NCBI RefSeq assembly: GCF_003352465.1
Contig: NZ_CP031153.1
Location: 3,338,987 to 3,402,986, forward strand
DNA from: Kordia sp. SMS9
GTDB taxonomy: Bacteria > Bacteroidota > Bacteroidia > Flavobacteriales > Flavobacteriaceae
DNA length: 64,000 nt
Direction: 5' to 3'
Under the pieces are notes generated by a model. That model saw only the letters and a list, made by a program, of their open reading frames with translations, was not told the DNA's origin and ran no database searches. Numbering within the stretch: position 1 is the stretch's first letter; each line of letters opens with the position of its first letter. A program made the translations under genes and the position numbers. Positions 12,001 through 19,000 of this stretch are shown here, piece by piece.

Positions 12001-14443
12001 AAAAACGTACAACGGGCAAACCTTAGAAACCTCTATTTCTGATACAAACTATCGGGCAATTCAAAAGTTTGTCAGTGAACACGGCGGAAGCACATTCATG
12101 GTTCTTTTAGCAAGTTGGCAAGCAATATTCTATCGTTATTCAGGATTAAAAGATCAAATTATAGGAACACCAACTTCGGGAAGAACACACAAAGAGCTAG
12201 AAAATCAAATTGGGTTTTACATCAACACGCTGGCGTTGCGAAACACACTAGAAAAAGGCGATTCGTTTGCAACATTCTACGAACGCATCAAACAAAATAC
12301 GCTGGAAAGTTTCAACCATCAAGCCTATCCATTTGATCGTTTAGTGGAAGATTTAAAACTCAATTACGATACCAGTAGAAGTGCGTTATTTGATGTATTA
12401 CTAACGTTAAATCAATCTGATGAAGCTTCTGAATCGCGCAAAAACTCAAATACTATTGTGGAACTTGGACAAACGATGGCAAAGTTTGACATTGAAATCT
12501 CATTCCAGGAAACTGACGGACAATTGTCGTATGTATTCATCTACAATGAAGATGTGTACGATCAAAGCATCATGAAGCAACTCATGCAACATTACCAGCA
12601 ATTATTAGGGGAATTAGTTTCAAATGCAACCACAAATATTGATCACATTGCATATTTGAGCGCAGTAGAAAAAGAAGCACTAGTTCATCATAAACCAGCA
12701 ATTGCAATTGAAGATAATTTACTATCCGATTTTACAAAGCAAGTCTTAAAAACGCCTGAACACACAGCAATCATTATTGATGACGTTTCACTAACGTACC
12801 AAGAAGTAGAAGCATTCTCCAATCAATTTGCACACTATCTCATTCATACGTATCAAGTTGCTACAGAAGAACGTGTAGCACTCAAACTAACACGTTCAGA
12901 ATGGATGCCGATTGCCATATTGGGAATTTTAAAATCGGGTGCAGCGTATGTGCCAATCGATCCAAACTATCCGCAAGAGCGAATAGATTACATAGCATCT
13001 GATAGCAATTGCAAGGTCAGCATCGACGAAGCAGAATTAACCAAGTTCAAAGAAAACAAAGATGCGTTTGCCAAAACAACGTTGACAATTCCAATTGTAG
13101 CAGCCAATTTAGCGTATGTCATCTATACATCAGGCTCCACAGGAACACCAAAAGGCGTTATGATTGCACACAAAAACGCGGTAAGTATGTTGCAATGGGC
13201 ACAAAAAGAATTTGCGAAAACGGCTTTTGATATCATGTATTTTGTGACATCTTATTGTTTCGATTTATCCATCTATGAACTATTTTATCCGTTAAGCACG
13301 GGAAAAACCATTCGGATTCTCGAAAATGGATTGGCAATAAAAGATCATCTCGAAACAGACAAAAATATAGCCATAAATACGGTGCCTAGCGTGATTGAAA
13401 CGTTACTAGCACAACAAGTAAACTGGGAAAATGTAGTGGCAATCAACATGGCAGGCGAACCGATTCCGCAACAAGTTTCCAATGCGTTACCGTTCAGTCG
13501 TGTGGAAGTGAGAAACCTATATGGTCCATCGGAAGATACTACGTATAGTAGTTGTTATCGCATTGAAAAAACCTTTGAAAATGATGCCATTCCCATGGGA
13601 AAACCGATTGATCAAACACAATTTTACATTCTGTCGGAAAGCATGCAGTTGCAACCCGATTATGTAGAAGGAGAACTGTATATTGAAGGTGCCGGACTCG
13701 CCAAAGGTTATCTAAATAAAGAAACATTAACTCAAGAACGATTCCTGCCAAATCCATTCAAAAAAGGACAATTACTATACAAAACAGGCGATGTTGTCAA
13801 ACGTTTGCACGATGGAAATTTAGTCTATTTAAGACGATTAGATCATCAAATAAAACTCCGAGGCTATCGTATAGAATTGGGTGAAATAGAACAAGTAATT
13901 CAGAAATATTCAGCTATAAATCAAGTAGTTGCTGAGGTAAAACAAGTCAAAAGTGAAGCCAGTTTAGTAGCATATTTTACAACTGAACATACGATTGACA
14001 AAGCGTTGTTGCGCAGTTTTATTTCAGAACAATTGCCAGAATATATGGTGCCTTCGTATTACTTGCAACTAGAAACATTGCCAAGAAACGCCAATGGGAA
14101 AATTGATCGGAAACAGCTCCCAGAAATTGACGATTCGGCAATTGTCAGAAACATATATGTAGCTCCAGAAACGGAAGTACAGAAAAAACTGGTCACACTT
14201 TGGGAAGAACTGTTAGGAATTGATACCATTGGTATTGAAGACGACTTCTTTGAATTGGGCGGAAACAGTATCAAAGCCATGCAACTTATTACCAACATGC
14301 AAGCACTTTTTCAAGTCACAATCGACATATCAAAAGTATTTCTCACTCCAAATATTACACAATTGGCAACGGAAATAGAAAAATCATTATGGTATCAAGA
14401 CTCTTTTGACGAAGACGAAATTATAGATTCAGAAATAATATAA
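2..14443 (+). CDS. NRPS-1, multimodular nonribosomal peptide synthetase (5' end outside window)
   Basis: The reading frame is open from base 2 and begins inside a carrier protein, so the true start lies upstream; the TTG at base 5 is not a real start. Counting residues from base 5, the domains are: PCP (1-60, GGDS near 17); E (70-505, with HHLAVDGISW, EGHGRE, GWFTS and FNYLG motifs); C (540-970, HHILWDGWS, expected D-to-L type after E); A (1048-1545); PCP; C (1673-2105, HHAILDGWS); A (2134-2630); PCP; C (2730-3150, HHIASDGWS); A (3187-3680); PCP; C (3780-4215, HHIISDGWS); A (4240-4710); PCP (GGNS) and an acidic tail. Pocket residues read by eye are DFWNIGMVH (Thr), DLTKIGEVG (Asn), DVWHISYID (Ser) and DLYNNALTY (Ala/Gly-like, resembling microcystin McyA). 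The order implies a D-residue followed by Thr-Asn-Ser-Ala/Gly on the growing peptide. The acidic C-terminus probably docks onto the TubC-like N-terminus of NRPS-2. A vestigial A-domain start lies between the first C and A domains. Confidence 0.96.
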   Translation, partial: VLGIENIGIHDNFFDSGGDSIKAIQLVSKSKIHAIFYDVRTVFTQQTIAKILENLEEEKRYLKETGILSGAFGLHPIQHTFFNQKFAVESHHNQAVLLTLSKSITETQLSEALSILVKHHDALRLQFYTDKNTNSIQQAYGDQYTNLTVVPIDDLKTIGEKCTKYQADLDIYKGDIARFVLFQTHTSETFNRLFIGVHHLAVDGISWRILIEDLQTVLASGTLPEKGTSYRQWIQRLEKYATSEELQAEIGYWKKGLSKIPSFPVDFPSGKKKTQHTIASTELIFNKKLTADLLTSVHQAYGTEINDILLSALVAVLSSWTANKTTVIALEGHGREAIFDDVDIHRTLGWFTSLFPVHITTDDDSLENIIATTKDTLRGIPNKGIGFGILKNTVKTPEMKQAFEREFTQVLFNYLGSFDTTAATVEKAVAEKSTLGFAPEYAGDNIAAENEINYGIAINGMLVAGELRLTWSYSSALYKKETIQHLSNAYETSLKNIVSHCKNVSKTIATPSDFKLPTTITHQALQEFKKSDQHKDLLIEDIVMLSPLQEGLLYHDIYDENAAAYTVQFSFEMKGAFHQNAFNKTWETLVKRHTILRTIFFPFSLLEPVQCVYETVKLPVTYVDYSALSISKRQETIADYLVKDKEKGFTLAEELPFRISVLAVDDDTKHIVFTNHHILWDGWSFSLLMKEFTTLYTDFCASKKAPKTAIDNYGNYVRKLKEKHTAKGKTFWKEYLKNIEAPTYLPFIKNTNERNKIFGNSEQHIQLEETLSSQIKAFAEKNRLTYNTVFQGAWAYLLSKYTGNRTTNFGVVISGRDAKINGIEQSVGLYINTIVLCSTIEPTTAIISWLQDVQKNHLIAREEYAYLPLNQIEAASPLQSNLFDSLLVFENYPIEQSIPKTSKKESTFTVDNIQISEQTNYSLSLSLSETKEAFTLKMMYHNDVISDGSIQRITGHLQEVLKSITNGSEKIAEINFLTKEETALSLFQTQVEKTPHNSTVVRENMHTTYQELDVLSNPDILVKDLVKLTANDKKNIVATFDKTQVAFPKEETIVSLFQKQVEKTPNNIAVVCEQEEITYKELDAQSNQLAHYLLSIGVQNETLVPICVTRTKEMIVSILAILKAGGAYVPIDPKNPISRIQFIIHDCNSAIFITDDNVLKEKLQHQEIKIVSITENQPHPWEQFADKRIAKQISPKQLAYVIYTSGTTGNPKGVLIEHQNVVRLFFTKKALFNFSETDVWSMFHSYNFDFSVWEMYGALFFGGKLVIIPSEQTKELHSFVDTILTQKITVLNQTPSTFYVVKELLLAANIPNAIRYIIFGGEALQPQMLSDWYAENPKCKLINMYGITETTVHVTYKEIGSKEIEENVSNIGVPIPTLGCFILDESLHLLPPGVVGELHISGAGLARGYLNNAELTAEKFIKNPFVEGERLYKSGDLAKVNQHGELEYFGRKDDQVKIRGYRIELKEIESQLETIPNIKQAVVLVKEDSQKNKQLRAYYSSETYKNPEDIQKQLRSLLPAYMVPKRYQYLKEFPLTANNKIDKKALVALDETVLQQANYVAPTTPKETKLVAIWNTLLELENVGTEDDFFDIGGDSIKIIRLISHIKKAFDVKIGLIDFHTNPTIKGIAALLEKMSGEELASSAQLQQDIRTELKELEQHVIAHPKFQFKNMPVDILPMSDIQIGMMVTSEMMRERGELAIYHDQMVVELATLDIDIVTQAYKLLIQKHEIFRTTFNLYDFDKPIQFIHKEGNSEILFEDITELSSEAKKEFISNFLREEREEKAFILNKDFLYRLAIYKVSETNMILIFQFHHAILDGWSDKSFRSELLETYFKLQKDANYKPAPLHIGFRESVIADKIEANNEANKLYWKKELQNYKRLDILSTKVVQNEKVIIYPNTLHKAVIAQCKQDKIAPKSFFLATYLYALQLFSSEEEITIGLVSNRRPLEKDGDKLLGCFLNTTPFRFSINTQKREPLRRYVQNVHAKLNELKGRDRFSLVDISKLHQENQNENPFFDVLFDYVDFHVVDNLLESDDLQNHIQTKKSDDLGIDEFAKTNTFFDLVVSTTADDLILRFTQNRALTSNRTLTDFIAYYNTFIEKYIENANYKLTNAVIISKEEKEELVAVHHTISKNETLLDAFAKQVLKTPNAIAIQDDTQQLSYKALDEKSNQIAHYIQNNYETAEGDLIGIMLSNSVEMLLGILGTLKAGLGYIPIDIAYPIERKERIIEHAELEIVLTMMKDLDPSILMFDIDLIDLEDETIYEETTSNIQNTLQPTATCYVIYTSGSTGTPKGVAITHAALYNYVSWGASYYAGDKPIHFPLFTSISFDLTITALFLPIITGGTIVAYQNATPFETLIKIVENPILNAIKLTPSHLQILKEINDVTQSAITTIIVGGEQLDGSLAEEITHKFNSNATIYNEYGPTEATVGCSVHIFEPNKQTKDALGVSIGKPIANTNIYILDEQLDIVPKGVLGELCVSGAGLSKGYLNQPELTNQKFIDNPFQKGSKLYKTGDLGTWNADGNLEFHGRKDDQVKIRGYRIELEEIKSHLENIAEIKQAIIQVVGDASENKELVAYYTSNEVLEAERLREKLSAVLPQYMLPRLYIYVKEFVLTINGKIDKNLLPTPNLQSNTSKEYSAPTTEIQKQLVTIWQRFLEVDTIGIQDNFFDLGGNSITAIRMVSAIEQEIGYTIGIKDVLESPRIENLAKIVENTSKTPATTISKQPYQKNIPLSFAQERLWFIDKLHGSIEYHIPYILEFKGKLDPKLVETSLKHIIQRHQTLRTIFKEYDGIGYQEIQSEAAFTITKVQSQLSEKQLENYIAEAIAQPFNLAKDYMLRCSIYSKNTDNHVIILVMHHIASDGWSLPIFIKEFDHIYNALQKGKPIALPELPIQYKDYSIWQRTQLSDELLKEKLSFWKQQLKDTEPLAFPTDFARPKIQSKAGETFAFQFSIELSQKLQQFAKKQETTLFTILLSLYKILLHKYTGQSDITVGTPVANRKEKEVFDLIGFFVNTLVIRNQIAPTDTFESIIQNVKTTSLNAFENQEVPFEKIVEELVIERDTSRHPLFQTMFILQNNEVVNDFAVGNTEMNMLETHQTTTKFDLTLNSLESQDRISFIFEYATALFKKETIQQMATHIESLANILVDAATTKIETISYLQETATKELLETFNNTKKSYPTNTTFLTHFAEQVQKTPDAIALIFEAETMTFKELDIRSNQLARHLQNKGAKENTFIPICTERSIEMMVGIIAILKTGAAYVPVDPNYPKERIQFIIEDCNATLILTQKKIAQNKLHAIDEVTCIPLDETHLWAHETAEALHNNYASETNLYVIYTSGTTGKPKGVINTHKAVINRLFWMKEELKIDNKTVVLHKTPYVFDVSVWELLMPLITGCTLVIAKPEGHKDPQYLSNTIQKHAVHLIHFVPSMLAVFLEHANNIELPSLQHVICSGEALSASLKNDFITAFNNINLWNYYGPTEAAIDVTSINISSYADTEIVPIGKPVANTSIYILDANMKLVPKGVRGELYIGGIQVAKGYLNRPTLTAEKFIENPFQKGARIYKTGDIVKWRTDGTIEFIGRADNTQVKIRGFRIELGAIQTKILQHKNIRTCVVLAKTIAASQELVAYYVADIPITAASLREHIEESLPQYMSPSYCIQLPNMPLNTNGKIDTKALPNPNVETSQNTQHFKAAETAIEKQVVSIWEDVLQRKEIGMHDDFFALGGHSLRAIRLLNKYHKEFEIRLELSDLFSETTVASQVALLSASDTKNYEEIPVLEAQADYAVSSGQHRLWILSQFKEGSLAYHMPNFVYLEGNHDVTLFQKAVHAVVERHEILRTIFKQQKTGEVRQHIIPTENYNFTIGFEDFSNHENSEVAFENYRKQDAQLAFDLENGPLFRCCLMQLSEKQYAFYYNLHHIISDGWSMDVLREDVMKYYQYFHQETAIDIAPLRIQYKDFSQWQLQQSESENQQAAQTYWTEKFQGELPILNLPTTKLRPKVKTYNGQTLETSISDTNYRAIQKFVSEHGGSTFMVLLASWQAIFYRYSGLKDQIIGTPTSGRTHKELENQIGFYINTLALRNTLEKGDSFATFYERIKQNTLESFNHQAYPFDRLVEDLKLNYDTSRSALFDVLLTLNQSDEASESRKNSNTIVELGQTMAKFDIEISFQETDGQLSYVFIYNEDVYDQSIMKQLMQHYQQLLGELVSNATTNIDHIAYLSAVEKEALVHHKPAIAIEDNLLSDFTKQVLKTPEHTAIIIDDVSLTYQEVEAFSNQFAHYLIHTYQVATEERVALKLTRSEWMPIAILGILKSGAAYVPIDPNYPQERIDYIASDSNCKVSIDEAELTKFKENKDAFAKTTLTIPIVAANLAYVIYTSGSTGTPKGVMIAHKNAVSMLQWAQKEFAKTAFDIMYFVTSYCFDLSIYELFYPLSTGKTIRILENGLAIKDHLETDKNIAINTVPSVIETLLAQQVNWENVVAINMAGEPIPQQVSNALPFSRVEVRNLYGPSEDTTYSSCYRIEKTFENDAIPMGKPIDQTQFYILSESMQLQPDYVEGELYIEGAGLAKGYLNKETLTQERFLPNPFKKGQLLYKTGDVVKRLHDGNLVYLRRLDHQIKLRGYRIELGEIEQVIQKYSAINQVVAEVKQVKSEASLVAYFTTEHTIDKALLRSFISEQLPEYMVPSYYLQLETLPRNANGKIDRKQLPEIDDSAIVRNIYVAPETEVQKKLVTLWEELLGIDTIGIEDDFFELGGNSIKAMQLITNMQALFQVTIDISKVFLTPNITQLATEIEKSLWYQDSFDEDEIIDSEII
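2935..3150 (+). other. Vestigial duplicated A-domain start in the C-A linker of NRPS-1
   Basis: After the first C domain the protein enters an A-domain beginning (SLFQTQVEKTP, then TYQELD). About 40 residues later it breaks off into a normal C-A linker (NPDILVKDL...). A second, complete A domain then starts with a near copy of the same motifs (SLFQKQVEKTP, TYKELD). The first copy has no A2-A10 core motifs, so it cannot function. It looks like a scar left when one C-A junction was fused to another. Confidence 0.75.
11150..12405 (+). repeat. PCP-C segment duplicated in NRPS-2 (copy 1)
   Basis: The end of the PCP and most of the following C domain are nearly identical in protein, and very similar in DNA, to positions 19150-20410 in NRPS-2. 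Shared protein landmarks include ADYAVSSGQHRLWILSQFKE, FSNHENSEVAFENY and GTPTSGRTHKELENQIGFY. Similarity falls off sharply just after the SRSALFDVLL motif. This marks a recent internal duplication or gene conversion. Confidence 0.8.
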
Positions 14444-14453
14444 AAAACATACA

Positions 14454-16043
14454 ATGGAAGTATACTTAAAATTAAACGTAGTGCTAGAAGCTTTAATCGA
14501 CCGATGGTATGCGTGGTCGCATCTCGTATCGCCAGCAACGGCAGCCATGAACATCAAAGATCGTCACTTAAAAATAATGCAATCGTATCTAAGAAATCCA
14601 AAAATACACGCGGCGGCTGTAAAAAAACCTGAAATGTTGGGCGGACCGTTTATTGATTACGATGGTGGACGTGTAGACGAAATCAAAGCACTATTTGAAG
14701 AAACCAAAGAAAAAAGAGCGCCATTACTAGCACTTTGTGATGCTATCAATGAACTCAATACGCTATTGCAAACAGAAGCCACAGGATATTCACTAAACGA
14801 TTTGTATGAAAAAGTGCCAGCGCCACTGCAAGGTTATGTAGAATTGTATTATGACCTAAACAATCATCCAAACTTCCGATTCTTTGAAAGCTTGCTGTAC
14901 AAAAGTGAATACTATGATGAAAGTACGCAATCAATCTCTTTGCAAATGATTGATGCCGATGATGCACGCTCGTTTGTACTGAGTACTCCACGTTTAGACG
15001 ATGAACTTATGATTCATTTAAACATTCCATTTAAAGAAAATATCATTGAAGAACTCTTTAAAATGAAGCGAATTCCAAGTTCGTATGAAGCCATCAAGGA
15101 AAAACTCAACATTCCGGAAGACAAAGAAGCATTATTCAAAAGCTTTTTCACCACGGAAGCGCCCACAACATACATTCCGTATACGGGAACAGGCATTCGT
15201 ACGCGGTATTTCGGACATGCATGTGTATTGGTAGAAACGGACGAAGTATCCATCTTGGTAGATCCTGTAATTAGTTATGATGGTTACGAATCTGACGTGA
15301 ATAGATACACAATTAACGATCTTCCCGAAACAATAGATTATGTACTAATTACGCACAATCATCAAGATCATATTCTGTTGGAAACCTTATTGCAACTCCG
15401 ACACTGTATCAAAAATATCATTGTGCCTTCTAGCGGAAAAGGAAACTTACAAGATCCAGGATTAAAACTCATGTTCAACAATATCGGGTTTCACAACATT
15501 ATAGAATTGGATGATATGGAATCCATCACTTTGGACAAATGCACCATCACAGGATTGCCGTTTTTAGGCGAACATTCAGATTTAGATGTACGAAGCAAAC
15601 TCTGTTATCACATCAAACTGCACAATGACTTTAGCGTATTATTTGCTGCCGATTCTTGCAATGTAGAACCCAAAGTATACGAACGTGTACAGCAAATTGT
15701 TGGAAACGCCGATGTTATATTTTTAGGAATGGAATGCGATGGCGCGCCACTTTCATGGTTGTACGGTCCGTTAATGCCCAAAAAATTGCAGCGCGACAAA
15801 GACAACTCAAGGCGTTTGGCAGGTTGTAACTATGAACAAGCAAAACGATTCATCAACATCTTCAACCCGAAAAATGTATTTGTGTATGCGATGGGACTCG
15901 AACCTTGGTTAGAATTCATCAGTTCGCTAAAATATACAGACGAATCGCGTCCTATCGTAGAATCAAATCTGCTATTAGACGATTGCAACCAACGCGCAAT
16001 TGTAGCAGAACGATTGTTTGGAGAAAAAACAATTGAATATTAG
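14454..16043 (+). CDS. CmlA-like diiron beta-hydroxylase (metallo-beta-lactamase fold)
   Basis: This 529-residue protein matches the length and layout of CmlA, the chloramphenicol-pathway enzyme that beta-hydroxylates an amino acid while it is tethered to a carrier protein. An all-alpha/beta N-terminal region (about 1-240) precedes a metallo-beta-lactamase-fold domain with the metal motif HNHQDH at residues 301-306. A Glu at 373 and an Asp at 400 lie at spacings close to the CmlA diiron ligands (from memory of H305...E377...D403). It starts 10 bp after NRPS-1 and 23 bp before NRPS-2, so it is very likely cotranscribed with them. Its substrate is therefore probably an aminoacyl-PCP of this line, perhaps Asn, Thr or an unassigned residue. 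The family assignment is fairly secure. The substrate is unknown, and a plain MBL-fold hydrolase is the main alternative. Confidence 0.8.
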   Translation: MEVYLKLNVVLEALIDRWYAWSHLVSPATAAMNIKDRHLKIMQSYLRNPKIHAAAVKKPEMLGGPFIDYDGGRVDEIKALFEETKEKRAPLLALCDAINELNTLLQTEATGYSLNDLYEKVPAPLQGYVELYYDLNNHPNFRFFESLLYKSEYYDESTQSISLQMIDADDARSFVLSTPRLDDELMIHLNIPFKENIIEELFKMKRIPSSYEAIKEKLNIPEDKEALFKSFFTTEAPTTYIPYTGTGIRTRYFGHACVLVETDEVSILVDPVISYDGYESDVNRYTINDLPETIDYVLITHNHQDHILLETLLQLRHCIKNIIVPSSGKGNLQDPGLKLMFNNIGFHNIIELDDMESITLDKCTITGLPFLGEHSDLDVRSKLCYHIKLHNDFSVLFAADSCNVEPKVYERVQQIVGNADVIFLGMECDGAPLSWLYGPLMPKKLQRDKDNSRRLAGCNYEQAKRFINIFNPKNVFVYAMGLEPWLEFISSLKYTDESRPIVESNLLLDDCNQRAIVAERLFGEKTIEY

Positions 16044-16066
16044 TAAATTCATTCATTACAGCATAC

Positions 16067-19000
16067 GTGGAAAACATAACAAACATACTTTCTGAATTAC
16101 AAAAAGAAGGCATCAAGCTGAAACTAAAAGGTGATGGAATTCAAGTGATTTCACTCAAAAAAAAGCTTGCGCCAGATACAATTCGCACAATAAAAGCGAA
16201 CAAACAGGCATTGATCAATCACTTGCAAAAAATGCAGGAATCTCAAAAATTCTTGCACATTCCCAAGCTGGAACCGCAAGAAAACTATCCACTTTCTCCA
16301 GGACAGCAACGTATTTGGATTCTCAGTCAATTTAAAGAAGGCATGTTGGCCTATCACATGCCGCAATTTGAATATTTATCAGGAGAAATCAACCTTACCA
16401 ACTTTCGTCGTGCAGTAGCAGCCGTTATTGCGCGTCACGAAATACTAAGAACTGTTTTTAAGCAAGATGAAAATGGTATCGTACGCCAGTGGATTATTCC
16501 CGTAAGTGAATGTTCGTGCGAATTGGGATACCTAGATTTTAGCACAGAACTATGTCCCGAAAAAGTATTTGAAACCTACCGAATTATTGAAGCAAATCAG
16601 CCATTTAAACTTGAGGAAGGTCCATTATACAGAGGAAGTGTCATTAAATTGTCTGAGTCAAATTTTGTATTCTACTTAAACATACATCACATCATTGGCG
16701 ATGCGTGGTCGTTAAAAGTGTTTCGCGATGATATCATGAGCTACTACCAGCATTATCAATTTGAAACGCCTTTGCAACTAACACCGTTGCGCATTCATTA
16801 CAAAGACTACAGTGCTTGGCAAATTTCATTGCAAGAAAGCGAACGTTACAAATTGCATCAAACGTATTGGAAAGAAATTTTTAACGATGAAATTCCAGTA
16901 TTCAATCTTCCCACACGGAAAAAACGCCCAAAAATTAAAACCTACGATGGTACAGGTTGGGAAGCAAAACTTCCCACAAGTTTGCACAACGCGATTCAAC
17001 AATTTACAAAAGAGCAGGGCGGAAGCGCATTCATGGTTTTATTAGCCGCTTGGAATGCCATAAGTTATCGCTATACAGATGCAAAAGATCAAATTACAGG
17101 AACGCCCGTTTCTGGCAGAGTACACAAGGAACTGGAAAATCAGATTGGGTTTTACATCAATACTTTGGCATTGCAAAACAAAATTGAAGATGCTGATACT
17201 TTTCAAACTTTGTACAAACGCGTCAAAGAAAATACGCTAGAAGCTTACAATCATCAAGAATATCCTTTTGATAAATTAATGGACGATGTATCGTTGCATT
17301 ATGACGCGAGTAGAAATCCACTATTTGATGTGCTTTTTACGCTGCATCAAGCAGAAGAACCAACGCAAACCTCAGAAATCACTACGGAACTAAAGGAGAT
17401 ATATACAATTCCTATAAAATTTGATATTGAATTTGCGTTTCATCAAGCAGAAAACCATACGCGTTACACGTTTTTATACAATGAATATGTGTATGATGCT
17501 AGTACAATGCAGCAATTTGTACAACATTATTTTCAATTCCTTGAAAAAGCACTCACACAGCCAACGGTAAAAATACGTGAAATAGACTATGTAACAGAGT
17601 CAGAAAAAACGCTTTTACTCGAAGGTTTTCAAGGTAAAATAGTTCCGTATGATCAAACGGAAACGCTGATTTCACTCTTTCAAAAACAAGTTGCCAAAAC
17701 GCCCAAAAATACGGCGATTGTTTACAATACTATTGAACTTACGTATGAGGAATTAGATGCTGCATCCAATCAATTAGCGCAGTATTTAGTAGAAACCTAT
17801 CAGATACAAGCTGACGAATTAATTTCATTAAAATTAGCACGCAGCGAATGGATGATTATCACCATTTTAGCAGTATTAAAAACAGGTGGCGCGTATGTAC
17901 CAATTGATCCTTCCTATCCGCAAGAACGCATTCAATACATAGAAGCTGACACCAATTGCAAGCTAAGTATTGACGCTGCTGTGTTGGAAAAATTCAAAAC
18001 ACAACAAGCAAATTATGCTAAAACCTATGCAGGAATTCACCCAAAACCAACCGATTTAGCATACATCATTTACACTTCCGGATCAACAGGGAAACCAAAA
18101 GGCGTCATGATTGAGCATCGTTCTATCAGTAACTATTTGCAATTCAATACCAAAGTATATGGTTTCAATGAAAATGATGTTACATTATTAGTGTCTACCT
18201 ATTGTTTTGATATTTCGTTAAATCAAATATTTAACACCATTTTGACAGGTGGAAAATTGATCGTTTCTAACTTTGGCTACAACGAACTTGATCAGCTCAT
18301 TCAAAAACATCACTTAACGTGGTTGGATGGCACTTCTTCCATGTCTGAATTTATTCCTGCTGAAAAATCATCACTTCAAAAAATATTTCTCGGTGGCGAA
18401 CCTTTAAAAGATACCGTTGTTGAAAAATTTAAACACCAACAACTCTACAACGGATATGGTCCTACAGAATGTACGGTAACGACTTCCAGAGGCGAAATTC
18501 ACAAAGGAAAACCCATCACTATCGGAAGTCCTGTACACAATACTAATTATTACGTATTAAAAAACGAAGCTTTATGTCCCATAGGAGTTGCGGGCGAATT
18601 GCACATTAGTGGAATTGGCTTGGCGCGCGGCTATCATAACAAACCTGATTTGACTGCGGCAAAATTTGTAAATAATCCTTTTATGCCTGGCGAACGCATG
18701 TATAAAACGGGCGATTTGGTACGATGGCTTCCAAATGGAACGATTGAATTTTTAGGCAGATTGGACGATCAAGTGAAATTGCGCGGCTATCGTATTGAAT
18801 TGGGCGCGATAGAAAAATCGTTAGTTTCACATGCTTCCATCAGCGAAAGTGTCGTCTTAGTCAGAGAATTGACAGGACAGCAAGAATTGATTGCATATTA
18901 CGTAGCTAATGAACCTATAGACGCTGCTCAATTGCGTGCACATGTAGCAACGAGTTTGCCACAATACATGTTGCCATCGTATTATGTACACATATCACAA

